From the NCBI RefSeq assembly GCF_032854445.1, contig NC_088301.1, positions 56,866,512 to 56,930,511 of the forward strand: a stretch of DNA of 64,000 nucleotides, given 5' to 3'. The notes beneath the pieces were generated by a model. It was not told the DNA's origin, did not search any database, and saw only the letters and a list, made by a program, of their open reading frames with translations. Shown one piece after another: positions 11,617-23,472 of the stretch. Position 1 is the stretch's first letter; each line of letters opens with the position of its first letter. Source of the DNA: Liolophura sinensis. Its lineage: Eukaryota > Mollusca > Polyplacophora > Chitonida > Chitonidae. Position numbers and translations under genes: made by a program.

Positions 11617-13878
11617 GCGATAATTCACAACTTAGCGTAATTTTTTTACAGCAGCGTGAAAGAAAATGGACTGTCATAAATAAATCTGTGTCCCATTCAG
11701 AGATACCGCATGTAATGTTATGTGGGGCGCTAGAGTTGCACATTCCTACGGCTAGCCTTTGCAGTCCAGCCGTATGCTTTAACCTGGCGGTAGGCGAGAT
11801 TGCACTGAAGCGTTCGGAGCACTCCATTAAACTTCACTCTGAATGTTCCTACATGTGCTCTTGGTAAAACCCACACATTGTTTGCTCGTTGACCTACCTT
11901 GTTCAGAATGCCTTCAAGACTTTGAAGATGGCAAGGGAGATACCCGTAGGCATTTTCATTATGTTATATCCTTGGGTACCATTTACTGTATGGTATTTTA
12001 CTTTGCTGTATTGATCGGTTCACAGGCCAATGTTTGAGTCCTTACCAAAGCCGCACAGCCAGAACTCGACCCTCCCGCCAGATGGCGCTTATCGACTGGA
12101 TTTAAGACGGGTGCTATAGAATTTGTAAAGCCTCCTGCATCAAAGCACATGTCATCGCAAGCAGCTTTTCCCACAATATGCCCTCCTACGTATAACACAC
12201 AAAAATAGGATATATATATATATGTACAATGTAACCTCATTCAAAGAAATGTATACTCTACATGTCACTGGAAATAATATCCCATTTTCACTGAATTCAC
12301 TTGCAATAAATAGCAGAAAATACAAAAAACAAAATCATCTAATGACATACCAGCATCTAGGACCCTTGTTACTACGGTGGCATCAAACTCAGGAACGTAA
12401 CCTTCCATTATCTTAGAGCCGTTCATCATCGGGACTCCCGCCACAGCCGTGTTGTCTTTGATCCCCACTCGTTTACCTGATAGTTTACCTGTAGCGGCAC
12501 CTTTGATGTCACACTTGTAATACCTGAGAATATTTTAGGAAAATGTTTAAGCATTTGTGTTTAGAATTTGTACGGAAGGCTTTGTCTACACGTTGGATGC
12601 CCATGAGGCGATACTGTAACGGCCATATGAGAGACAAAAAGCTTCCTCAATACTACTTTTGATGAAACCTTAAATCAGACTTTGAAACCCCAGATTCCGA
12701 AACCGGTCGTTCGATTGAAACTCACAGAAACTTACACAACTTGTGTATATATTCTTTATATATGGAATTTACAGTGGTCTACTTTTTTGTGTATTGTTGC
12801 GTGTGCATCCAAATTAATCTACCTTTTTAGGTTCTAGAGTTCCCAAACAGGCCACCTAAAGGGTACAAAACCACTGGCAATGCATGTGCATCGTATGTAG
12901 TCGTACATTCTTTACAAACAGTAATGATGTTTCGAGCTATCTTTTAAAATAGGTCCTGGATGCAAGTCGACTCGAAAACCTAACAGGTTGCAGGCATGAC
13001 GGTTTTATACCTCTGTTGTGTGAAAGAGTAACGCAAAGAGGTGCCGGGTGGGATAAAAGGTGAAGGTTGGGGGTGCTGGGGAGATTGAGGTCTGATTGGT
13101 GTGCATTTGTTGTGAGGATTATTATGACTGACCAAATTATATACGATGTATTGTTCCTCCCGTATTGTTGCGACTTGCTCTGACTTGTAGGGAATGTTGC
13201 AGCTATTGTGAATTAGTGCGTTTATAATGATGTTTTATTGAACAGAAGTAAATACAATGTATTAAAGCATCTAAAAATCAAATTTTTGGTCGACTAATGT
13301 CCCTACTCTGAAATTATTAAGCTTACCAAGCGTTGTATGGGTTTTGGTCTGTCGTAGGGCGGTGTCCACAAGTGCGGCCATATTTAACCTCAGGCACGAC
13401 CTCAACTATTTCATCCAACCGCTCGTAAGACCGCAAGATGACATTTATACATTCTGGAATAGAAAAAATAAATGTGTTCATATACTGCAAACCACAGGAT
13501 GGTTAATGTCTCAGTCTGTAATAAGGGAATCATGTATTAGACATTGGTCAGCAGGTGGAAACGCACAGTCGACTAAAAGTTTTGAGCACGAAGTCCATAA
13601 TCAGTTTTAAACTCTCTTGAAGACAAGACAAGAAACAAGATACAGACTCAGGAATTAAAGCTCATGTTTACCTACTCCTGGTAAACCAGTGTTACATACA
13701 CAATCCTCTCAGTGACGTACATAGCCATTGTAACCTGTCTTCAGAACCTATTCATCAGCATGCTCTTTGTGCAACACATACAAACATTTACCTGTGATTT
13801 TCTCCGCTTCTTGTTCATAACAGGGGATGTTGAGCGACTTGGCCTTACTGAGAACGATATCCTTCGATATAGGACGGA
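8855..13878 (-). CDS. Amidase-signature family hydrolase, tandem copy 1
   Basis: Ten exons, transcribed right to left, fit together in phase: 13792-13878 (5' edge uncertain), 13327-13453, 12351-12523, 12046-12185, 11301-11501, 10846-10920, 10501-10657, 9735-9797, 9274-9561, 8855-9066. Amidase-signature enzymes hydrolyse carboxylic amides with a Lys-Ser-Ser triad. Here Lys lies in VGIKDN, the cis-Ser in GGSSSG and the nucleophilic Ser in GGDQGGSIR. The C-terminal part has [15 protein letters not shown] and [16 protein letters not shown], as in the family. The overall pattern is closest, as I recognise it, to bacterial amidases of the nitrile pathway (about 520 residues). The first coding exon was not found; in copy 2 it is only five codons. 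A SINE and a (TA)n tract lie in introns. The substrate is unknown. Confidence 0.87.
10022..10309 (-). mobile_element. tRNA-derived SINE, family B, in an amidase intron
   Basis: Lies in the intron between the amidase exons at 10501-10657 and 9735-9797. Its 3' end reads (on the minus strand) AGTACGACGTTAAGCCCCAA then (GCACTCACTCACT). It is flanked by a perfect 12-bp duplication ACAAAGTAGAGT at 10010-10021 and 10310-10321. The tRNA-like head seen in the copy at 41901 is missing or badly decayed here. Confidence 0.75.
11546..11613. repeat. (TA)n microsatellite
   Basis: About 68 bp of TA repeat in the intron upstream of the amidase copy 1 exon at 11301-11501. It generates spurious Tyr-Ile frames. 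Confidence 0.95.
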
Positions 13879-15214
13879 CTGCCATCGGTATTCGGTTGGT
13901 GTACGGGACCAGGAGATAATAAATTGTAACTGTAGTATCTATAACACAGTGAAATATGACCAGCACATTATTTGGAAGAAACGACAGTTATTTTCCTTTT
14001 TATTGTATATGTTATACTGATTTTGTAGCGTTTTCGGAAACAATGCCCTAATTCCTTAGGTCCATAGTTCCAATTCCATACACTTCCCCCCATTTTTCAT
14101 CTGAAAGACCTGCTGGAACTATAAAGAAATTTAGCCACAAACTTCAACATAGAGCAAAGGCGATGATTTGAGCATTTGTTTTGATAATCAGTTGTTATAG
14201 AAAAAATGAATTAAGAGCTTAAAAAATAAAGAATTTTTCATCTGATCTCAGAAGGTGTTTTGAAATCTCCCAACGGCTTATATAATTTGTACTCACAAAA
14301 TTCACTCTTTCTCAAGAAATTATGGTATTTTGGATATTCCCCTGAATTTGTTTGGTACAAATTCCAGGTCTTCATGCACATTTCACTGGAGTGATGCACC
14401 GGTGAGATATTCTTGAGTATGGCGTAAAACACAATTCAAATAAATAAATACATAACTACAGTTGAAACTACAGTTTCCGTTCTTCACAGCGGTATTTGTG
14501 ATAAATATATCTATTCCCAAGAAAAATAATCAAGTAAGGCACACTCCTAGAAATCTGAATTTATATAGTGTGTGGCTTCAGGTCACTCCCTTTTGAGAAA
14601 TAGGGTTGAGCTTTCACAGTGCGAAACTAGGCTAATTTATAACGCGTTCAATCGTGCAGATGCGCTGGTATTTTAAATGAAGGCAGCTGAACAGGGCCTG
14701 TCAAACTAGCCAGACGTCTCGTGCTGAGAAGTTCTTCGACGGTGGTAGGCGACTTTTTTTTTACGCCGAACAACTGTCACATTTGCAGAGTCATCCTAAA
14801 ATAGAAGCTATTTGAGGTCACAACTATCAAACCCGAAGCAATCTCGGTAATGAGCTTCATAGCCAAGAAGTGAATACTGCCTACACACCGTAACGAAGTT
14901 TACAGATTACACATGCCTACAGGGAAAGAGCCACGGAGGCGGTTGGCACGTTTGCGCATTTTAATGGTACACTCTCTGTATCATTCGGTCGATCAGTTGA
15001 AGTTTTAACATCCTTTCTGTTAACTTAAATTATTCACATTATTATCACTTGCCGGTTAGGTACTATTAATACCACATCCGACTTACCACATGCTGAGGTG
15101 GCATATTACAAAATTGCGGGTGTTTCATCATGCATAGAAATGGCTTGTTATTATGCAGTATATGTCATCCTGTACATGTCTTTGCTTGACAAGCCGAGTA
15201 ACTTATGAGGTCTC
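13879..15214. other. 5' flank or first intron of amidase copy 1
   Basis: The first exon of copy 1 should lie here or further right, but no convincing short ATG exon with a phase-1 donor was identified. A SINE tail fragment is present at 14401-14451. Confidence 0.35.
14401..14451 (+). mobile_element. SINE family A, 3' tail fragment
   Basis: Contains GAGATATTCTTGAGTATGGC followed by GTAAAACACAATTC and AAATAAATAAATA. Confidence 0.6.
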
Positions 15215-16195
15215 TTAAGACAATCGCAACACCCAATTTCACAATGTGTGTACTGGTTAGGCAGGTGTGAAAGATGTTCGCATAATTTGCTGACTCGCCA
15301 GTTTATTCCAGTTGGAAAGAAATGGAAACAATATCTGAACACGAACGACATGTGAAACACTATACTCTGGAAAGGGATACATTAAAGTAAATGTACTTAC
15401 CTTACACACTTGTTACACACACAACTTATAACAGGGCGACGTCCAGTACCTCAGCTTAACTTAGTTTCATGTCTTGGAGAACATGGAGAATGCAGTGGTC
15501 CTACGCTGTAAATTGTTAACCTAATTGAACAGCCATCATTCATTTTATATAGTCAGTAGATTAGTCAAAATGGGGAAAACATTTACAGTTTTATTTCTTA
15601 AAACGTTGAACCATCTTATTCTAGTATTTTAGTCAAGAATTTTGAAAATTAACACTCAGGCGGATGGTGGAAACTTTCCTATAGAGATCAATAAGCCTAC
15701 CAGTCGACTGCAAGGAAACGATGAAACCAGTTATAATAGCTCTGAATCCACTACTGAATGGAGCTCGAACTATCGGAATATCCCCATATATCTAAGCATT
15801 GTATATGCAGTAATAAACACGGCATGAAAACACGGGTGCTGGTGAGGTAGATAAATATATAACTAGAACTGTGCTTGAAATTTAGCTGCGTTGCATGCAT
15901 TGACAAGGAATTTTATATATCCTGTACTCAGCTGAGCTGTAAAGAGCCAAACAAAAAAAAGGTCGCGGTGTAATAATATTAACAAAAACTCACTGAAACC
16001 ATTCCAAACCCCTGGGTCAGCATACGATGACTAGACGCTACCCCACTTTTATGTGATGGGCCATTGCGTGTACATCCCCATGTGGTGCATATGGTGTTGA
16101 CTAAAGCCCGGCGCAGAGGAGAGCGCTATGTGCTTAGGAAAAAATCATTCGTGACACTTGCCTTTAGCACATAACTCTCGTCTGCGGCTACTTTT
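15215..16195 (+). repeat. Left arm of a large inverted repeat (~981 bp)
   Basis: The reverse complement of 17201-18183 matches this stretch almost base for base near the centre, with more mismatches toward the outer end. The inner boundary is sharp at GGCTACTTTT (16195). The arms carry a 61-codon open frame in both copies differing by one residue (Tyr/His), but nothing indicates it is a real gene. The structure looks like long terminal inverted repeats of a DNA transposon, or a palindromic duplication. Confidence 0.9.
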
Positions 16196-16444
16196 GCGGG
16201 TTACTGCTCAGGGAGGCAGTCAACTTCAACTAAGCAATTAACTGGTGTGCAACAGTAGTTATTGCAACAGATTCTGTTTTGGGATAAAGGCACCAGGGCC
16301 ATTATGCTGCACTAGAGACCCCTGTGCTTGATAAGAAATGCTGAGATACAAGGGCTTCATTGAACATAATTCTTGAAGTGTAGAAGGAAAAGAATATATT
16401 AAAATAGAGTTGGGGTTGACAGGGAGGGTAGGCTTTTTACTCAC

Positions 16445-17126
16445 TGGATCTAGACTTGATTTCCGAATCGCAATATGTGGGGCAGGAAACTGCAATCTTT
16501 CCAACAACCAACTGGCTCTCTTCGTTCAGGTCTTTTTAGCACAACCACTACTTGGTTGCTTCTTAGCTTCGGTATAACTATTTCTGAGTGCTGTGAGCTT
16601 AGCTTTCACCCATTCTTCTGAAACTTGAATTTACTAAAACCCTTCTATGATTAAACACACAACATATGCAAATGCTTATCCAAAAGTATAATCTTTTGCA
16701 ATCACTACTATTGCACACCAGCTAATTGATTAATTGGAGCTGATAGCCGCCATGGGCAATATTTCAATTATAAGGAGATTGGTAGGTGCATGGAGATTTA
16801 CGTTCTTAATGTAGCCATGACCGCAGGCTGATAACAAACCCGTGGGTTTTAGATTTAGGAATACAAGGATTACGAGTTTCACCAAGCTTGTTAGCTATTT
16901 CCTCGAGGGCCTTCGTCCTCTTATCCCTGTCTTTAAATTTAGGCGATCTAACGTCAGACAAACACGGATTGTCTGGCTATAATTCAACTAGCTTGTCCTC
17001 TAAAATAGCGTCTGCTATGAGGTCGCTAGGGACCGCCATGTTACAGATCATGTGACCACGACACCCCTGCTCATTCACGACTACTTGGAAAGAGATAGCT
17101 TTCGTTCGGCGCACACGGCTAGCCAT
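16445..17126 (-). pseudogene. Broken two-exon MADF-domain protein inside the inverted repeat
   Basis: Exon 1 runs from ATG at 17126 to 16874 (donor C|GTAATC); exon 2 runs from 16617 (after TTTCAG) to 16445 (donor CCA|GTGAGT). The phase matches across the junction (C|AA). Recognisable MADF features are the start DNPCLSDVRSPKFKDRDKR, then ALEEIANKLG, then EWVKAKLTALRNSYTEAKK, then ASWLLERLQF. MADF domains are Myb/SANT-like DNA-binding modules found in transcription factors and in accessory proteins of DNA transposons. Two in-frame stops (TAG just before PDNPCL in exon 1, and TGA after CAKKT in exon 2) mark it as degraded. Its position in the spacer between transposon-like arms suggests it was the accessory protein of that element. 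No transposase was found. Confidence 0.65.
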
Positions 17127-17200
17127 CGTTCACGAATGACAGAAATTATCAAACACGTTAGACATTTGGCATAGCGTCTGGAAAGGTAAAAACTTAAAAG

Positions 17201-18183
17201 AAAAGTAGCCGCAGACGAGAGTTATGTGCTAAAGGCAAGTGTCACGAATGATTTTTTCCTAAGCACATAGCGCTCTCCTCTGCGCCGGGCTTTAGTCAAC
17301 ACCATATGCACCACATGGGGATGTACACGCAATGGCCCATCACATAAAAGTGGGGTAGCGTCTAGTCATCGTATGCTGACCCAGGGGTTTGGAATGGTTT
17401 CAGTGAGTTTTTGTTAATATTATTACACCGCGACCTTTTTTTTGTTTGGCTCTGTACAGCTCAGCTGAGTACAGGATATATAAAATTCCTTGTCAATGCA
17501 TCCAACGCAGCTAAATTTCAAGCACAGTTCTAGTTATATATTTATCTACCTCACCAGCACCCGTGTTTTCATGCCGTGTTTATTACTGCATATACAATGC
17601 TTAGATATATGGGGATATTCCGATGGTTCGAGCTCCATTCAGTAGTGGATTCAGAGCTATTATAACTGGTTTCATCGTTTCCTTGCAGTCGACTGGTAGG
17701 CTTATTGATCTCTATAGGAAAGTTTCCACCATCCGCCTGAGTGTTAATTTTCAAAATTCTTGACTCAAAATACTAGAATAAGATGGTTCAACGTTTTAAG
17801 AAATAAAACTGTAAATGTTTTCCCCATTTTGACTAATCTACTGACTATATAAAATGAATGATGGCTGTTCAATTAGGTTAACAATTTACAGCGTAGGACC
17901 ACTGCATTCTCCATGTTCTCCAAGACATGAAACTAAGTTAAGCTGAGGTACTGGACGTCGCCCTGTTATAAGTTGTGTGTATAACAAGTGTGTAAGGTAA
18001 GTACATTTACTTTAATGTATCCCTTTCCAGCGTATAGTGTTTCACATGTCGTTCGTGTTCAGATATTGTTTCCACTTCTTTCCAACTGGAATAAACTGGC
18101 GAGTCAGCAAATTATGCGAACATCTCTCACACCTGTCTAATCAGTACACAGACTGTGAAAATGGGCGTTGCGATTGCCTTAGA
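17201..18183 (-). repeat. Right arm of the large inverted repeat (~983 bp)
   Basis: Inverted copy of 15215-16195. Identity is very high near the spacer and falls toward the outer end (for example GGCAATCGCAACGCCC versus GACAATCGCAACACCC). Confidence 0.9.
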
Positions 18184-19627
18184 TGATCGAAAATATTCTA
18201 AAACTCTGAGTTATGTGGCGTTGACAATACTTCAGATGGCGGTAGGAACGCAGGCATTCGTGATCCCAACCCTATATGTACCCCGAGACTTCCTGTGATC
18301 GAGAAGTGTCGGAAGACAGATGATACATCTCTGGTTTAGAATGATAAATTGATTGTCAGATTGGGGTTAGCATCGCTTCTCTACAATATTTCGGTGACAT
18401 TATTGTAACACGCCGGACTCTATGCATACATATTTGTAGTGCTGTCTCACCGGAATACCATACCAAGAAATATCTGTGGCGATAGAAAGATGGACAACTC
18501 ATGACAATGAGGTCAACGCATGACCCACGCTTGTAGAGCTATGGGAAAGAAGGAGAAATCAATCGTATAGTCTACACGGATACATGCCCATCAGATGTGC
18601 AGCACCTATTACTTCTTCGGAATAAACAGAAATTACACACTTTTAAGTAAGATGCAGAGGAAATTTATTCAAAATGGAACTGTATCCAACATTGTTTGGT
18701 ATGTGAGATTTACATCCGGTAACATATTTTCTGTACACATAAGAAAGCCTGGACATTTATAGGTTCACACATGTGTTTCTAAGGCATTTCTTCGGAAAAT
18801 GTATCAAACAACTAAGTGCATAGCTATACAGCCAATCACTGATCTTGTTATGTATGCAGGCCTATAGATGATTGGAATTATTAGAGTATTTGTTTTCGAT
18901 ATATATTCTTTCAACCATCAAATGCGTCTTGATCAGTACGAAAATCTAAATATTTTTTTATATAAAATACCTCCTCTGTTTTGTGTATGCTTCCTAACTT
19001 ATCCAGTGATAACAACCTAAATATACAACGTCAGAGAGTATTTAAAGGAGAAGAAAACTTAAATATCAAACAAATACTATTGAAAACAGTATGCATTTCC
19101 TCGCAGTTGCATGTCATAAAAAATTCTAATATGTACCTCAAGTTGATAAATTGTGAATAAAGTCAGCACTAAAATCCGCTGTGGGCGACCCCATTTTGCC
19201 TAAGAACTACTCCTGAAGTCTTCTGTGTTTGGAGGAGAATTCCCGTCGGAAACCGCCGAAGTGCAGTTCGTACATTTCCGGTAGAACTCTTCTTCCCAGA
19301 AGGTAGTGAACAAGTGCAGTTCGTTTTCCGCTTGACGATCGGGAAACCGTAATGTTGGACATAGGATCCGAGTTTAGACGAACCAGCCTGCAGTTTTAAC
19401 GACTCTCACTGGCTGAGAGGCAACACCCACAGCATAAATTGCAGGGTGTTAAAGATGGAGGACGAGATGGACTCAGCCATTTATGCCAGCTTTGCCGTTT
19501 TCAGGCTTTACGTTTGTGGCGAGGAAAAAACGACAAATTATGCAGCAGGCACCACCAGATAGAAAAAATGTGCTCTTTTCAGCCTATAGTATCATTTTTT
19601 CTCCTTTAATACTAATTTGGTACAAAT
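18184..19627. other. Intergenic between the inverted repeat and amidase copy 2
   Basis: No gene recognised on either strand. The right end is the presumed 3' flank of amidase copy 2. Confidence 0.4.
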
Positions 19628-22600
19628 TCACTTCTTTGTTCCCTTTGTTTTGTCCCTGAGTCTTTCAAAGGCGTATGCCACCTGTAAGACGGTTGCGTCA
19701 TCGAAGCTTCTGCCAGTTATCATCATCCCGATGGGAAGTCCATTGGAATGACCCGCATTGACTGACAGAGAAGGGTGACCACTTATGTTAAACGGCGCTG
19801 TGTTTGGAATGAGAGAGAGGCTCACAGAAATTCGCTCTGAAAGAGAAGTAACAAAGCAATAATTGTGTAACTGAATAACCACTCAGGATAAACATTCAAA
19901 CACACTTGTAAGTATCACTGGCAAAGGAAGAATAAACAATTCAGTCCCTTCCGAATTCCTTATAACAAAACCATTCTGATTCGGTATACAGAGACGTGAG
20001 TTCGATATTCCACTTCAGAGTCAATGCCCGAATATTGCGACCAACAATCAAATTTTACACAGCCGTCCAATTTGAAACAATGCTGTGTCATATTTAAGTG
20101 ACATGTAAGTTACAATGTACACTCACCAGCCACTGTGATGTCATCGCGTGGTATTTTGGGAGCTTTGTATGGAATAGTGGGCATAATGAGTACATCGTAA
20201 TCTGCAAGCGCCTTGTTGTATTCGTTAGTCAACCACCTTCCCAAGTTCTGAGCTTTAGCATAAAACCGTCCATGGTAGTCCTTCGTCATATAATCCGCTA
20301 GTATCATACGTGAGCGAACCCCTTCCGAGTAGTCCAGAGACCGTGTGGCGCAGGCTTGGCCAAGTTTGTCCAGGAGCGAGGGAAAATGTTGGCCTTTCCA
20401 TCCGACAGAATACGCTGAAATGTATGATGCATAGATACAGTTCACGGTCAACAAGACAAACACCAGCAAGTAAAAGAGATGTGATTATTACAGCATGTAA
20501 GCCGTAAAGTAGGCTACACTTCCGAGTCGTACCAGGTTACGGCTGTAAAGCACTATCCTATTTCTAACCGTTTCGCTTGTTCACATGCTGTTGCTTTAAG
20601 CATATCGCTGGCGTATTTCTGTGCCTAGGCTGAAAACATGTCTGTATTGGCCACATAACGACAAAACCACTAAAACATAAAACATCGCTGCAATTAATTC
20701 ATTGATTATAGCAATATTTTATGTTTTGGTCGTCTACTTAGTTAAGGTTGGTAAATTGTATTGCGAAGAGGTTGAAGAAATAGAGTATAACTAAAAAGAG
20801 TAGGATAGTGCACCGCAATGGCAGGATAACGTAGTATCGTTTTATTAATTTATGGTTTAATAAGGATCGTCACAAGCTTGGTATACTACCACAAGAATCC
20901 TGAAAAAAACACAGAAGATTGCATGTCTAATAGTTTAGTAATTTCATTTCATAATAAACCAAAACTCTTTATGGTGTTTTTGTCCACATTGTACCATTGT
21001 CAGATATCATCGTTTGGTAAGCTCCCTCGAAGCCAATCGGCGTCCAGATATGAATACCTGTAAGAATACAAGACGCACAAAATTATCACAACTACACATG
21101 TTTATAGTTCAAATTAGTTTGGCAAATGTGTGCACACGTCATTGACAAATATGCAGATCACTTATCTTAAACTGAAAGGCATGAACACTACACATAATGG
21201 AAATGGAAATAATAATAATTGAATGATGTGTATGGCGTGGAGAGTGATGAACACTTCTGCCTTCGTTGGCAGCGCTCGATAGATCGAAAATCTGCTTATT
21301 TAGGCTACATATGGTCAAGAGTGACCAATCCCACACACCAGTCACTGGTTGCCTTCACTGTAATTAGTTTTTTGACTGGGGACTCAATGTATTTCAAGTT
21401 AATTGAATTATATATAATGGCACAGATCCAACAGAAAACCACAGCCCTTCGGCAGGTAACTAGCAAATCTCTCGTCTCGTCTCTTCCTTAAAAGTCCACT
21501 TCTATCGAACGAAATGGAAACTTATGTACTTAATATGAAGTTAAATATTTTCCACCGTCTTTGTGAGCGGGTATGCTGACTTCCTCCACTGCAGCCCCGG
21601 CTCCTATCAGCATTTTAGCAGCGGCCCGTACAATGTCATTCACATCCTGTTCGCAGATCTCGAAGCCTTCCTTTACCAGGCCAACTCGCTTACCAGATAG
21701 GTCTTCGGACAACTTGGGTAAATAAAATGGAATGTTAAAAAGCAAAGAGACACTATATACATACAGCACATTTTTGGAGACACAAGAAAATAGATATTTT
21801 CCGATGCAAACACACTAACATTCCCTTATTACTTCGAATTCGCATGTGTTGAGTATGTCTCATGCCTAAGATTTCGTATATTGCTCATGCATAGTCCTGC
21901 CAAAAAAAAACCCCCAGTAAACATCAAAGAAAGTTTGGATATATTCATTACGTTTATATAAAAACGCGAATATCATGCCTCAGCAGGTTTGTAAAAGTGC
22001 TCTTACAAGCTTGGTGTATTCAGGAACCGTCGTGTTGGGGTGCTGTCGTGGGTCACGTCCATCATCATACCCAGCCAAAACCTGCACACAAAAATTACAC
22101 GATTATTGTTCCGGAACAGATTTGTAAAGGCGTGTATTGTAGTGATCCATGACTTCTATTTCAGGTCAGTGAGCTTCCGGAATGTCTGGGTGAACAGACG
22201 TCATAGTGCCATTCTCTACCAGACTTGGAGCCAAAACAGGGGCTACAGGACGCATGGGAAGTAAAACCAGAGGAGCGATGACAGTGACTGTGTAATAACT
22301 ACAAATGTTCGCGTGTAATCGGTGAAATACGGCCCCTTGTCTCTCTTCATGGGAGTATCTGGAGACAAACTACAAGTATCTCCTGGTTGAGTTGCATCCA
22401 AAACTTGATAGGCCTATAAACGAGAGCTTAAGATGCGAATCAACTCAACTCGTCGAAGGCAGTTGCTCGTATAGTCACATACTGAACTTTAACTAGCCCC
22501 TGGGGCGATAAGTATCGTCGTTTAAACGAGCGCTTACGACCTCACGAAACCGTCAAATTGAATTGAGCTGAGTCTTAAGCTCCGGCGTATGCCGAACTTA

Positions 22601-23412
22601 AGGGTGATATATACGCAGTAACTGGTGATAAAATTTGACGGCAAATTTCTTAACTTTTTACTTGAAATGATGCAAAATGCCATCACCCATTCAAGCCACT
22701 CACCTCTAACATCAAGGCACAATCATAGACTGATCTTGCCATCGGTCCGCAATGGTCTATTGTCATGTCTATTGGCATACACCCTGTGTACGGCACGAGA
22801 CCGTATGTCGGCTTTAGTCCCACAATGCCACACCAACAAGCCGGAAGTCTGATGGAACCACTTTGGTCACCACCGGAAGCCAGGTCGATTTCGCCAGTGG
22901 CCAACTATAAACAAAAAAAAAAAACATAGTGAAGCCTTGTAACCCATGCAAATGTGAGGTGGTTGAAATGAATTATACCGTCCATGCTAACAATTTCAAG
23001 TAAAAATGTAGCTTTATGTCGGCGGCATGACAAAGGAAATAGAATGTTGCAAAGGACTGCCAGGTGAAGGTCATTATCGAAGCAGGAGATTCGCATGGCA
23101 TCATTTATAAATGCATAGCTATACATATTCCCCCCCGGTTAGCACGCTAGCGCAGCATAATGAGCCAGGAGCCTCTCACCAATGCGGTCGCTGTGAGTTC
23201 AAGTCCAGCTCATGCTAGCTTCCTCTCCGATCGTAGGTGGGAAGGTCTTCCAGCAACCTGCGGATGGTCGTGGGTTTCCCCGGGCTGTGCCCTGTTACCT
23301 CCCACCATAATGCTGGCCGCCGTCGTATAAGTGAAATATTCTTAAGTACGGCGTAAAACACCACTCAAATAAATAAATATATATATATATATATCAAAAT
23401 CATTTTTGAAAG

Positions 23413-23472
<60 letters not shown>

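Noticed and set aside
15642-17754. A 61-residue open frame present in both inverted-repeat arms
   Set aside because: Its conservation follows from the near identity of the arms as DNA; no splice sites, family motif or start context support it.
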